Of a DNA stretch of 64,000 bases, positions 43,776 through 53,654 are shown piece by piece. Under the pieces are notes generated by a model, which worked only from the letters and a program-made list of their open reading frames with translations, ran no database searches and had not been told where the DNA came from. A program made the translations under genes and the position numbers. The stretch comes from Methanosarcina sp. (GTDB lineage: Archaea > Halobacteriota > Methanosarcinia > Methanosarcinales > Methanosarcinaceae): positions 221,600 through 285,599 of the forward strand of contig NZ_JAQUVZ010000001.1 in assembly GCF_028693135.1 (NCBI RefSeq). Reading direction: 5' to 3'. The first letter of the stretch is position 1; each line of letters begins with the position of its first letter.

Positions 43776-44015
43776 TTCAAAATTCCTATTTTTTAACTGA
43801 CTGCGTACAAGAAGCCAAAATGTACGCGGCGCGGACAAAAGGTTGTAGAAACCGATTATGTAAATCTTTTGAGAAAGTTTTAGCTTATTTTAATGGGCCT
43901 CTTTTGTCTGATTTTCGAAATTGAAAGATTTCAACAGTGTAATATAGAGCAAGTTGAAAATACTTCCACAGGTCGGAAGCTTAGTTGATCGGAAAACTGG
44001 CCTGTGGAGATATGC
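43776..44015. other. Intergenic, no gene seen
   Basis: No gene is supported between feoA and the STAND NTPase gene. Confidence 0.4.
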
Positions 44016-46739
44016 ATGCCAATCGGTCCTACAACTCACTTTGGGAAAGAGAGAGTATTTGTTGATAGGGAACCCTGTATTCAGGCTTTCAGAGAAACTA
44101 TCCAGAATTCGGGAAATCGAGAATACAACGTATTATTTTACTATGGAATTGCCGGAATCGGGAAAAGCAAGCTGCAGAAAGAATTGCAAAAAATACTGGA
44201 TGAAGAGTATTCTGAAATACTCTGGGCAGCTATTGATCTAAACACAAAGACCTACAGAGAAGTTGGCACTTTTTTAACCACTCTCAGAAACAAGATTCAG
44301 GAGAAATACAAAGCTAAGTTTTACCTTTTCAATATTGCTCATGCTATATACTGGAAAAAGCTCCATCCTGAAATTCCCTTGCTAATAGAGAACTATCCTT
44401 TGATAAAAGAAGGAAAATTTTTCAGCAAAATAATAGAAGTCCTTAATGAATTTGGACCTGCAAGATTAATCTGGGACACTATAAACAATGCTCCAGACAA
44501 CGTTATGAGATGTTTTAAGGAACACGCTGTAGACATAAATATACTTACAGCTATGGAAGCCCCTGAAATTGAAAAATTATTACCCGGCTTTTTTGCTGCA
44601 GATTTTACAGATTATTTAGGCACAGGCTCAAGGGCGTACATTTTTATTGACACTTACGAAGCTCTCTGGGATGGTTTGAGGGATAAAGGCAGTTTTCATG
44701 AAAAAGACGAATGGATCAGGGACAATCTTATCCAAAACATGCCTAGGGTTTCATGGGTTATATGCGGACGAGAAAAATTGCTATGGGTTCCAGAATGTGA
44801 TCCTGATTGGGATATATATCTGGAACAGCACTCAGTAGACGAGCTTCCAGAAAGCTATTGTACTGAATTTTTGGAAGATTGCGGTATTGAAAACAAAGAG
44901 ATTCGAGATATAATTATCAAATCCAGTGAAGGAGTTCCGTACTACCTTAACCTGTCCATTGATACTTTTGAAAAGATATACAAGAAAAGACAGCCGGTTT
45001 CTAAAGATTTCGGAAAAACACAGCCAGAAGTTTTCAATAGATTTGTGAAATATCTGGATCGCAATGAGATTCGAGCGCTCGAAGTACTCTCAACACCTAA
45101 TTTCTGGAATCGGGATCTCTTTGAATTATTGATGAAAAAGTTTGACCCAGGACTTCCAACTGGTGCTTTTTCAGAACTGATTAAATTTTCTTTTATCAAA
45201 ACAGACTCCAATGATAAATATTCTATTCACCAGTTAATGAGGAAAAGCCTCCAAGAACATCAAGATTCCACTGATAGAAAAAATACTCATCAGTTTTTGC
45301 TTGCTTACTACAGTGACAAAATAGAAGACCTTGATATCAAAGCAATTACCCCAGAGCATGAATTAGCCCTTACCGAAGCCTTCTACCATGCAAAAGAGGC
45401 ATTTGAAGAGGAAGATTTGTTCAAATGGTTTATTTATGTATCTGATCCGTTCAACAGAGCAGCACTCTGGCAATTAATTGCCCCTATGTATGAAGAAATG
45501 CTGCAAATTCTGGAAGCAAAATGCGGACCTGAACACAAAGAGATTGTAACGATCCTAAACATTCTCGATGTATTCTATCACAAAATGGGAGAGTACAAAA
45601 AAGCACTTCCGCTTTGTCAAAAGGCACTTACCATTGGTGAAACGATTCTGGATCCGCAACATCCAGACGTTGCAACAAGCCTAGACAATCTCGCATTACT
45701 CTATAAAAACATGGGAGAGTACAAAAAAGCACTCCAACTGTCTGAACGGGCACTTAAAATATACGAAAAGGTTCTGGACCCACAACACCCAGATGTTGCA
45801 ATAACCCTAGACAATCTCGCTGGACTCTATGAAAGTATGGGAGAGTACAAAAAAGCACTTACATTTTATCAAAGAACAATTGAAATAAAAGAAAAGGTTC
45901 TGGGTCCTCAACATCCTGATTTTGCAACGAGCCTAGACAATCTCGCATTACTCTATCGTCAGATGGGAGAGTACGAAAAAGCACTCCAACTATCTCAACG
46001 AGCACTTGAAATATATGAAAAGGTTCTGGGGCCACAACATCCAGATATTGCAACAACTCTAAACAACATTGCATTAATTTATGATGGTATGGGAGATTAC
46101 CAAAAAACACTCCCACTTTATCAAAGAGCACTTGAAATAAATGAAAAGGTTTTTGGTCCACAATATTCAGGTATTGCAACAACCCTAAACAATCTCGCCG
46201 GATTCTATAGGCATATAGGAGATTACGAAAAAGCACTTTCTCTTTCTCAACGTTCACTTGAAATATATGAGAAGGTTCTGGGACCACAACACCCAGATGT
46301 TGCAAGAACCCTAAACAGCCTTGCATTACTCTATGAAAGTATGGGGGATCAAGAAAAAGCACTTACATTTTATCAAAGATCACTTGACATTCGTGAAAAA
46401 GTTCTGGGACCACAACATCCAGATGTTGCAAGAACCCTAAATAATCTCGCCGGGCTCTATGAAATTATGGGGGATCAAGAAAAAGCACTTACACTTTATC
46501 AAAGGACAATCGAAATAAAAGAAAAGGCTCTGGGGCCACAACATCCAGATGTTGCAACAATACTAAATAATCTCGCAGGACTCAATTATCGGATTGGAGA
46601 GTACAAAAAAGCACTCCCACTTTATCAAAGGGCATTAGATATAGTTGAAAAAAATGGGCAAAATCATCCCAATACAGTAGTAATAAAAAACAATTACAAT
46701 AGGCTTCTTTCAAAGATAAACGAAAACGCAGAGAAGTGA
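44016..46739 (+). CDS. STAND-type NTPase with C-terminal TPR array
   Basis: 907 residues. Residues 15-50 contain Walker A (YYGIAGIGKSKLQKEL) and about 215 contains the Walker B strand AYIFIDTYEALWD; a winged-helix region follows near 340-420 (SIHQLMRKSLQEH). Residues about 515-890 are nine 42-residue repeats of kinesin-light-chain type (HPDVATSLDNLALLY, MGEYKKAL, YEKVLGPQ). STAND proteins sense a ligand through such arrays and oligomerise. No effector domain is visible N-terminally, which is unusual. GGAG at 44006-44009 lies 6 nt before ATG 44016; an in-frame GTG at 44004 is the alternative. An antiviral role is possible but not shown. Confidence 0.88.
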   Translation: MPIGPTTHFGKERVFVDREPCIQAFRETIQNSGNREYNVLFYYGIAGIGKSKLQKELQKILDEEYSEILWAAIDLNTKTYREVGTFLTTLRNKIQEKYKAKFYLFNIAHAIYWKKLHPEIPLLIENYPLIKEGKFFSKIIEVLNEFGPARLIWDTINNAPDNVMRCFKEHAVDINILTAMEAPEIEKLLPGFFAADFTDYLGTGSRAYIFIDTYEALWDGLRDKGSFHEKDEWIRDNLIQNMPRVSWVICGREKLLWVPECDPDWDIYLEQHSVDELPESYCTEFLEDCGIENKEIRDIIIKSSEGVPYYLNLSIDTFEKIYKKRQPVSKDFGKTQPEVFNRFVKYLDRNEIRALEVLSTPNFWNRDLFELLMKKFDPGLPTGAFSELIKFSFIKTDSNDKYSIHQLMRKSLQEHQDSTDRKNTHQFLLAYYSDKIEDLDIKAITPEHELALTEAFYHAKEAFEEEDLFKWFIYVSDPFNRAALWQLIAPMYEEMLQILEAKCGPEHKEIVTILNILDVFYHKMGEYKKALPLCQKALTIGETILDPQHPDVATSLDNLALLYKNMGEYKKALQLSERALKIYEKVLDPQHPDVAITLDNLAGLYESMGEYKKALTFYQRTIEIKEKVLGPQHPDFATSLDNLALLYRQMGEYEKALQLSQRALEIYEKVLGPQHPDIATTLNNIALIYDGMGDYQKTLPLYQRALEINEKVFGPQYSGIATTLNNLAGFYRHIGDYEKALSLSQRSLEIYEKVLGPQHPDVARTLNSLALLYESMGDQEKALTFYQRSLDIREKVLGPQHPDVARTLNNLAGLYEIMGDQEKALTLYQRTIEIKEKALGPQHPDVATILNNLAGLNYRIGEYKKALPLYQRALDIVEKNGQNHPNTVVIKNNYNRLLSKINENAEK
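45537..46665 (+). repeat. 126-bp coding repeats of the TPR array
   Basis: The nine protein repeats are encoded by near-identical 126-bp units, with GGAGAGTACGAAAAAGCACT and CCACAACATCCAGATGTTGC recurring almost unchanged. High DNA similarity points to recent expansion or gene conversion. Confidence 0.85.
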
Positions 46740-46828
46740 TTTTTGGAATTTCACGACAGTACTGAGATTACCTTTTCTTCAAGCTCATTTATTTCATGAG
46801 AAGCCCCATCTACTCCAACTTATCAGAG

Positions 46829-47368
46829 TTATTCCTTCACATGCCTGACAATGTGCCCTGCTTCAGGAATGATAATTTTAGAAAGGGCAAGTTTCACCGC
46901 ATTTGGGGACCCTGGCAGGCAGAATATAGCTTTTCCTTTTATTACACCTGCTGAAGCCCGGGTCAGGATTACCGACGTCCCTATTTCCTCAAGGCTTTTG
47001 TACCTGAAAAGTTCCCCGAAACCAGGGATTTCCTTTTCAAAAAGAGGGGCTACAGACTCGATAGTAAGGTCTTTTGGAGCAAGCCCTGTACCTCCGCTTG
47101 TTATGACCAGATCCGCAGAGCTGCCAAGAGCGGCAAAAACAGCATCATGAATTGCATTCTTTTCATCAGGCACAAGCCTGTAGAAAGAGACGGTGTTGCC
47201 TGCAGCCTCAAGAAGGTCTTTCATAGCTTTTCCCGAAAGGTCTTCCGCCTCGTCGGGAGAAATTGAATCTCCATACTTTTCGTACCTTGAGGTCGAAATT
47301 GTAATTATGGCAAAAGAATAAGATTTTCTAGCGTCTTTTTTGTGAATTTCAGGTATGGATTCTTTCAT
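46829..47368 (-). CDS. moaB: Molybdenum cofactor biosynthesis protein B (MoaB/Mog fold)
   Basis: 179 residues. It shows the MPT-binding motif VITSGGTGLAPKDLT, with the family sequence SFAIITISTSRYEKYGD and IFCLPGSPNAVKLALSK. It adenylates molybdopterin, needed for molybdenum or tungsten enzymes such as formylmethanofuran dehydrogenase in methanogens. Start ATG 47368 has GGAGAG 10 nt upstream; an in-frame TTG at 47386 is the alternative. Confidence 0.92.
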   Translation of the reverse strand: MKESIPEIHKKDARKSYSFAIITISTSRYEKYGDSISPDEAEDLSGKAMKDLLEAAGNTVSFYRLVPDEKNAIHDAVFAALGSSADLVITSGGTGLAPKDLTIESVAPLFEKEIPGFGELFRYKSLEEIGTSVILTRASAGVIKGKAIFCLPGSPNAVKLALSKIIIPEAGHIVRHVKE

Positions 47369-47561
47369 GAAAACGGCACTCTCCAATAGATTCAGATAGT
47401 TATCCTGTTATGGTTATCCGGTTCAGTTTCCACATTATGATTTTCAGATTATGCTTTCACGTTATGATTCCACATTATGTTTATTCTTCCTGTTGTCCTG
47501 TATCCTGCACTGTTACTTACCTGCCCATATTTTAATAACTTATCAGCCCAATGCTCAGGTT

Positions 47562-48716
47562 ATGCACATACTTGCGGCAGATATAGGTACAGGTACGCAG
47601 GATATCCTGCTCTTTGACTCGGCAAAAGAGGTTGAAAACAGCCTGATTATGGTCATGCCCGCTCCCACCCAGGTTACAGCGGAAAGAGTTCGGAGAGTGA
47701 CAAAAGCAGGAAAGGCACTTGTACTTACCGGGACCATAATGGGTGGGGGACCCTCGGCATGGGCTGTCCGCGCTCACTTAAAAGCAGGGCTTCCTGTGTA
47801 TGCCACGAAAGAAGCTGCTCTGACCATTCATGACAACCTTGAGAAAGTGAAGGCTTTCGGAGTCAGGATTGTCTCAGAGGAGGAGGCAAAGAACCTTGCA
47901 GGTTCAGGGGAGGCGCTGGAAATTGTTATGCAGGACTTTGATCCCTGGGCCGTTTCATGCGCACTTTCAAATTTTGAAGTAAGGATGCCGGAAAATTATG
48001 CAGTGGCGGTGCAAGACCACGGAAACGCCCCGGATAAGAGCAACAGGGTCTACAGGTTTGAACTTCTAAAGGAACTTATCGATAGGGGAGGAAAGCTCGA
48101 AAACTTCGTTTACCGCCCCGAAGAAATCCCAGAGGCTTTTACCCGCATGAAAGCCCAGGCAGATTCACTTCTTAAAGCCACTACAACCTTTAAAACGCGG
48201 GCCGTTTTCATGGATACGGGACCTGCAGCCGTATTTGGGGCTCTTCCCGACCCTGCTGCCGTCCAGCCTTCCATCGTGGTCAATATAGGAAACGGACATA
48301 CTCTTGGGGCTCTTGTAAATGAAAACAGGATCACAGCTATTTTTGAGCACCACAGTTCCAGCATGGATCCGGAAAAGCTCCAGGACTATATTATCAGGCT
48401 TGCCGGGGGGACCCTTGGATTTGATGAAGTCTTTAATGACGGAGGGCATGGTGCATATATAAAGGAAGCCACCGGCATTGAGCAGGTGCGCTCGATAATG
48501 ATTACCGGTCCGAAGAGGGAGATGCTTGAAAAGCTTCCAGACTCAGAGGTCAGACAGGAAATTTCAAAAAAGCTGCATTTTGCCGCACCCTTCGGGAGTA
48601 TGATGCTTTCCGGCTGCTTTGGACTTCTTGCAGGATTTTTTGAAACGTACCCGGAGCCGTCCCACAAGGAGCTGTCAATAAGATATAAACCACCAGGGGC
48701 CGTCAATAAAATATAA
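47562..48716 (+). CDS. DUF1786 family protein (ASKHA-like fold)
   Basis: 384 residues, cytosolic. The N-terminal HILAADIGTGTQDILLFD and the later VVNIGNGHTLGALVNENRIT have the phosphate-binding loops of actin/hexokinase-like (ASKHA) proteins. TGTIMGGGPSAWAVRAHL is family-typical. DUF1786 is common in methanogens; a link to radical-enzyme activation has been suggested in annotations but is not proven here. ATG 47562 begins at the conserved strand; the 37 residues upstream are hydrophobic but unlike the family. Its C-terminal tail lies in a 28-bp DNA repeat. Confidence 0.8.
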   Translation: MHILAADIGTGTQDILLFDSAKEVENSLIMVMPAPTQVTAERVRRVTKAGKALVLTGTIMGGGPSAWAVRAHLKAGLPVYATKEAALTIHDNLEKVKAFGVRIVSEEEAKNLAGSGEALEIVMQDFDPWAVSCALSNFEVRMPENYAVAVQDHGNAPDKSNRVYRFELLKELIDRGGKLENFVYRPEEIPEAFTRMKAQADSLLKATTTFKTRAVFMDTGPAAVFGALPDPAAVQPSIVVNIGNGHTLGALVNENRITAIFEHHSSSMDPEKLQDYIIRLAGGTLGFDEVFNDGGHGAYIKEATGIEQVRSIMITGPKREMLEKLPDSEVRQEISKKLHFAAPFGSMMLSGCFGLLAGFFETYPEPSHKELSIRYKPPGAVNKI

Positions 48717-48745
48717 ACCACAAGAGGCCATCAATAAAACTTATA
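48674..48745. repeat. 28-bp tandem repeat over a gene end
   Basis: GTCAATAAGATATAAACCAC plus 8 bp is repeated twice with small changes, plus a partial third copy. The last codons and stop of the DUF1786 gene lie in it. No gene is seen in 48746-49067. Confidence 0.8.
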
Positions 48746-48976
48746 AACAACTAAGTAGTAGGGAGTAAGTCACCTAAGCCCGGGATATATAATAGTTCAG
48801 GGGTTGTAAAATTTCAGGCATGAAATTCCCTATCGGAGAACCTGGGGACACAGAAGTTTCCTGCAAGAACCCGCAAGGGCAGATTTACAGATAAATGTAA
48901 ATACATGCAGGGATCTCTATATGCACATATCTCATACTGAATGGTTTGCTAAACGATTTTTTGTGAACGTGATGCA

Positions 48977-48990
48977 AACATTTATATGCG
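48977..48990 (+). promoter_or_regulatory. TATA box of rpl10e
   Basis: AACATTTATATGCG lies about 80 bp before the L10e start, and GGAGAATTAAGCTT directly precedes the ATG. Confidence 0.5.
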
Positions 48991-49022
48991 GAAACAAATC
49001 CGTTACAACAAATTTTTATTAA

Positions 49023-49589
<567 letters not shown>

Positions 49590-49626
49590 CCGGTAAAGCC
49601 GCAAAGATTACGAGGGAGCCTAAAGA

Positions 49627-50238
49627 ATGTATGATTACGAAGAGCTTTTGGACCGTGCAATAGAAAAGATGCCGGAAACAAAGACTACTGACGCTCGATT
49701 CGTAATCCCTGACCCCAAACTCTTTTCCGAAGGAAAAACCACAATTCTGGATAACTTTGGAAATATTGCAGACATCCTTAACCGGGACCCTGACCACCTG
49801 ATGAAATATCTCACCAGGGAACTGGGGACTGCAGGGAAGATAGAAGGCACACGTGCAGTCTTCCAGGGCAGGTTTACGAGAGCTCAGATTACAGATAATA
49901 TTCAGGCATATGTTGACGAATACGTTATGTGTTCGGAATGCGAACGCCCTGATACCCAGCTTGTCAGGGTGGACAGAGTGCTTATCCTGAAATGTTCTGC
50001 TTGTGGGGCTCACAGACCTGTCAAAAAGAGAAAGGTAAGCAACGTGGTTGTCAGGGATGCTATCGAAGAAGGCGGAACCTATGAACTCCGGATAGATGCC
50101 GTTGGGTCCAAAGGTGACGGGATAGCAAAAATCGATAAATACACTGTCTTCGTGCCCGGTGCCGGAAAAGGCGACGTGGTCAAAGTGAAGATAAAGAAAA
50201 TCAGCGGAAACCTCGCCTTCTCAGAAAGGGCGGCATGA
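49627..50238 (+). CDS. Translation initiation factor 2 subunit beta with TRAM domain
   Basis: 203 residues. The usual aIF2-beta part (residues 1-140) has the helical N-terminus, the alpha/beta core [20 protein letters not shown], and the zinc ribbon CSEC...CSAC. A TRAM RNA-binding domain is attached at the C-terminus (residues 145-203, [20 protein letters not shown]). The protein is part of the ternary complex that brings initiator tRNA to the ribosome. GGGAG precedes the ATG. Confidence 0.95.
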   Translation: MYDYEELLDRAIEKMPETKTTDARFVIPDPKLFSEGKTTILDNFGNIADILNRDPDHLMKYLTRELGTAGKIEGTRAVFQGRFTRAQITDNIQAYVDEYVMCSECERPDTQLVRVDRVLILKCSACGAHRPVKKRKVSNVVVRDAIEEGGTYELRIDAVGSKGDGIAKIDKYTVFVPGAGKGDVVKVKIKKISGNLAFSERAA

Positions 50239-50269
50239 GGTTCAAGCTTTTTTAATAATTAAAGAGGCA

Positions 50270-50307
50270 GTCCGGACCGACGACTAATTTTATCCTCGCG
50301 TCCGGAC
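50270..50307 (+). terminator. Inverted-repeat terminator 3' of aIF2-beta
   Basis: GTCCGGAC occurs at 50270-50277 and 50300-50307. The 8-mer is itself palindromic, so the two copies can pair with each other across 22 nt. It lies 31 bp past the stop. Confidence 0.5.
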
Positions 50308-50439
50308 AGCCCATATCCTTATTTTCAACTGCCTGATATTCTCATACTGATATTCTTAGATTCAACATCATTTCGTTTTCAGTATTACATTCAGGCATTG
50401 CCTATTTTTAAAGAATTCACTGTTCTTTGACGCTGGTTT

Positions 50440-50625
50440 GAAGTATATTTTTTGAATAAAGCATATTTTTTGAATAAAGAATATTTTTTGAATAAAGAAT
50501 ATATCCGTTTAGCTGGGAAAAAACAAGAATGATTTAAACGAGCAGTTTTAAACCAGAGACGGTTTTAAATATTTGCCAGTTAAATCAGGAACTCATATTA
50601 AATATTTGCCAGTTAAATCAGGAAC
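50440..50625. repeat. Two tandem repeat families
   Basis: AATATTTTTTGAATAAAG is repeated about three times with 18-bp spacing (50440-50500). TAAATATTTGCCAGTTAAAT plus 7 bp occurs at about 50566-50592 and 50598-50624. Both lie before the radical-SAM-like gene. Confidence 0.75.
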
Positions 50626-50653
50626 CCGTAAGAAAAATTACCTGTGAGGAAAA

Positions 50654-51868
50654 ATGACTCCTGAAAAAAAGAATGTGTCGGACCCTCCTGTAAGGGACAG
50701 AAATATAGAACTTTTCTCCATGCCAGGGCTGTCTGTGAACCTTCGGCGGCATGAAGGGAAAGCCCTGAAACTTACAGCAAGCGGGACCCTGAAAGCAGCC
50801 TGCACCCCTATACTGAAAAAGATGAATTCACACCTGAAGGAGGAAAAACCGGCTCTTGTACAGGAGGACAGGGTTATTCCTTCAGCCTGGCTGCCTCCCA
50901 TACCAGGCCCTGTTTTCAAGCGTCTCATTTATGCAGAAATCCAGATAGTGCTGGGAAAATACATTCCTGAAACCGTCTCCATTGAGCTCACCCACCAGAC
51001 CAGTTCAAGATACCCGCCAGGAACAGCCACTGACGAACTGGATACAGGCACAATTAAAAGAATAATAGACGAAGCCCTGGAACTTGGCACCTTCATAATC
51101 ACTTTTACCGAGAATGATCCCCTGCTGCGGGACGATATCTTCGAGCTTATCGAGTATGTGGACAAAAGCCGTGCTATAGTGAACTGTTCCACCTGGGGCA
51201 CGGATTTTTCAAAAGAAACTGCCCTTAAACTGAAAGAAGCCGGACTTCATTCCCTAATGGTTGGCATTTATTCAACTGATCCCGAAAAACATGATGCTTA
51301 CCGAAAATCGGCAGGAGCGTACGCCCGGGCGGTCTCAGCAATAAAACTGGCTCTTGAAGCCGGACTTCTGGTTGTAATGACAACCCATACCTCTCCAACA
51401 AGCATAAAGGAACTTCCTGCCCTCTATGCTCTTGCATCGGAACTCGGGGTGCATGAGTTTTCAGTCTGGGAAGCAATGCCAAAAACCAGAGATGAGCCTG
51501 TGCTCACTAACAGGAACCGGAAGACAATTCTTGAAATGTACCGGAAGATAAATTCGGACCCGGAAGGCCCTCGAATGTTTTCAAACACCTATTTTGAAGG
51601 GAAGATGATGGGTGCAATGGCAGGCAGGCGCTGGATGCATGTAACCGTAGATGGGGATGTAAAACCAAGCCCTTACCCTCCTTTCAGGTTCGGAAATGTA
51701 AAAGAAGTACCCTTAAAAGAAATCTGGCAGAGGATAAGGAGCTATCCGTATTTCCAGAGGCAGAAAAGTTTGAGCCCTATGCACGACCCTGAGTTTATGG
51801 AATTCGTTGACAAGATCCCTGAAGAGGCAGCATTGCCTTATCCTTTTGAAAAGATTTGCGAGAAATAA
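50654..51868 (+). CDS. Radical-SAM-like protein lacking cluster cysteines
   Basis: 404 residues. The barrel is recognisable: VSIELTHQTSSRYPP where the family has a CxxxCxxC loop, then IIDEALELGTFIITFTENDP, SLMVGIYSTDPEKHDAYRKS and a SPASM-like end (HVTVDGDVKPSPYPPFRFGN then VKEVPLKEIW). The three cluster Cys are absent and the SPASM Cys in the 'PCP' position is Ser. Only three Cys remain, none in these motifs. So it should not bind a catalytic [4Fe-4S] cluster at the usual place. Relatives with the motif often mature peptides or haem. It stands between translation genes and trpS. Confidence 0.75.
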   Translation: MTPEKKNVSDPPVRDRNIELFSMPGLSVNLRRHEGKALKLTASGTLKAACTPILKKMNSHLKEEKPALVQEDRVIPSAWLPPIPGPVFKRLIYAEIQIVLGKYIPETVSIELTHQTSSRYPPGTATDELDTGTIKRIIDEALELGTFIITFTENDPLLRDDIFELIEYVDKSRAIVNCSTWGTDFSKETALKLKEAGLHSLMVGIYSTDPEKHDAYRKSAGAYARAVSAIKLALEAGLLVVMTTHTSPTSIKELPALYALASELGVHEFSVWEAMPKTRDEPVLTNRNRKTILEMYRKINSDPEGPRMFSNTYFEGKMMGAMAGRRWMHVTVDGDVKPSPYPPFRFGNVKEVPLKEIWQRIRSYPYFQRQKSLSPMHDPEFMEFVDKIPEEAALPYPFEKICEK

Positions 51869-51934
51869 CCAGGGCTTATAACAGAATTACTCAGAATTTA
51901 CTGGCAACCGGATGAAGAGAGTTAAGGGACAAAA

Positions 51935-52066
51935 ACAGGTAGATAACAGGTAGATAACAGGTAGATAACAGGTAGATAACAGGTAGATAACAGGTAGATA
52001 ACAGGTAGATAACAGGTAGATAACAGGTAGATAACAGGTAGATAACAGACAGATAACAGGTAAATG
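51935..52066. repeat. 11-bp perfect tandem repeat array
   Basis: ACAGGTAGATA is repeated ten times without error, followed by two altered copies. The period is close to one DNA turn. The array sits between the radical-SAM-like gene and trpS. Minus-strand frames through it are an artefact of the repeat. Confidence 0.95.
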
Positions 52067-52189
52067 ACAGTATCCAGGGCTGCCAGAAGATAAACATTTA
52101 CATATGAGCAGGTATTTTTAAAGAGCAATTTAGCCGGAATGGGGTTTATACCCTTATTTACGTTACCCTTATTTATGTAGCAAGAAAAA

Positions 52190-52222
52190 GCTGCCTGCGG
52201 CAAAATTCCGGAAAAAGGCAGC
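52190..52222 (+). promoter_or_regulatory. Leader hairpin of trpS
   Basis: GCTGCCT (52190-52196) pairs with AGGCAGC (52216-52222), and CCTGAGGGACTTT leads directly into the trpS ATG. It may be part of the leader or a terminator of upstream transcription. It is not a known T-box type. Confidence 0.35.
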
Positions 52223-52236
52223 CCCTGAGGGACTTT

Positions 52237-53550
52237 ATGAATACTAAACTTGACCCCTGGAGTTCAAGCAATATCACTGACTATTCCAAGTTATTCGAAG
52301 AATTCGGGATTTCTCCTTTTGAAAACGTACTTCCGGAAATCCCTTCCCCGCATATGTACATGCGGAGAAAAATAATCTTCGGGCACCGTGATTACGAACA
52401 GATTGCAGAGGCTATGCGGACAGGTGCCCCTTTTTCAGTTATGGACGGCTTTATGCCCTCCGGAAAGGTCCACCTCGGACATAAGATGGTCATGGACCAG
52501 ATAGTCTGGCACCAGGAAATGGGAGCTTCGGCCTTTGTCGGGATTGCAGACAGGGAAGCTTATTCTGTACGCGGGTTTTCCTGGCAGAAGTGCAGGGAAA
52601 TCGGAGTAGAGGAATACATATTAAGCCTGATTGCCCTTGGATTCAAACCCGACGGTCTTATCTATTTCCAATCCGGTTGTGGAAGCGTCAAAGACCTGGC
52701 ATTTGAACTTGGGGCTAAAGTCAATTTCTCGGAACTGAGCGCCATCTACGGCTTTTCAGGAGAGACTGGCCTCTCCCACATGCTCAGCGTGGCAACCCAG
52801 GCTGCAGACATCCTCCAGCCCCAGCTCGAAGAATTCGGGGGACCAAGACCGGTTGTTGTTCCCGTAGGTCCGGACCAGGACCCTCACCTCCGCCTTACAA
52901 GGGGGCTTGCAGGCAAGATGAACATGTTCAGGGTAGAGGAGCGGGAAGACGTAAAGACAGGAAGGAAATACCTGAGCGTCCGGGGAAAAGCCGCCCAGAA
53001 AGAGGCTCTTCAGGAACTCAAGAAGCGCATTCCCGGGAAAGTAAAACTCTACGAAGAGCACATTGACGTGCTCGAGTATCCCGATCTGTCAGGGCTTGAA
53101 AAGCTTGTCAGGGAGGTAGCAGTAGAGTTCGGAGGCTACGCTTTCATTCCTCCTGCATCCACCTACCACCGCTTCATGAGCGGGCTGCAGGGAGGAAAGA
53201 TGTCCAGCAGCATCCCTGAAAGCCAGATTGCCCTTACGGACGACCCGAAGGAAGGGGCAAAAAAGGTAAAGAAGGCAAAGACCGGAGGCTGTGTAACCCT
53301 CGAAGAGCAGAAAAAGCTTGGCGGAAAACCAGAAGAGTGCTCTGTCTTTGAACTGATGCTTTTCCATCTGATTGACGATGACAAAGAACTGCTGGAAATC
53401 AAGCTGGAATGTCTCTCCGGAACAAGGATGTGCGGCTCATGCAAACAGCTTGCAGCCGAAAAGATGCACGACTTCCTTAAAGACCATCAGGAAAAGCGGG
53501 AACTTGCCAGGGAACAGCTTGACGAGTACAGGATTATCTACAAAAAATAA
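52237..53550 (+). CDS. trpS: Tryptophanyl-tRNA synthetase (archaeal)
   Basis: Class I synthetase for tRNA-Trp, 437 residues. The nucleotide motif is [10 protein letters not shown] (HIGH-type), [13 protein letters not shown] is the class Ic binding strip, and KMSSS is in [15 protein letters not shown]. An insertion with [14 protein letters not shown] Cys near 400 may bind a metal. The ATG comes 14 bp after the hairpin GCTGCCT/AGGCAGC. Confidence 0.95.
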   Translation: MNTKLDPWSSSNITDYSKLFEEFGISPFENVLPEIPSPHMYMRRKIIFGHRDYEQIAEAMRTGAPFSVMDGFMPSGKVHLGHKMVMDQIVWHQEMGASAFVGIADREAYSVRGFSWQKCREIGVEEYILSLIALGFKPDGLIYFQSGCGSVKDLAFELGAKVNFSELSAIYGFSGETGLSHMLSVATQAADILQPQLEEFGGPRPVVVPVGPDQDPHLRLTRGLAGKMNMFRVEEREDVKTGRKYLSVRGKAAQKEALQELKKRIPGKVKLYEEHIDVLEYPDLSGLEKLVREVAVEFGGYAFIPPASTYHRFMSGLQGGKMSSSIPESQIALTDDPKEGAKKVKKAKTGGCVTLEEQKKLGGKPEECSVFELMLFHLIDDDKELLEIKLECLSGTRMCGSCKQLAAEKMHDFLKDHQEKRELAREQLDEYRIIYKK

Positions 53551-53654
53551 ATTATGCATAAATCTACAAAAAATAAATGAGTCATCAACTTATTAAATTC
53601 TTATAACCTATCAGAATCATAATCATTTCAGGAAGATCAGGACGTGGTTACAAT

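Noticed and set aside
44004..44015. GTG 44004 as start of the STAND gene
   Set aside because: The GGAG ribosome site lies inside those codons, 6 nt before ATG 44016.
51935..52066. 11-bp array as a CRISPR
   Set aside because: The units are contiguous with no spacers.
51891..52203. Minus-strand frames of 68 and 93 codons through the 11-bp array
   Set aside because: The translation is only a repeated CYLPVIYLLST-type string produced by the DNA repeat; no start signal and no domain.
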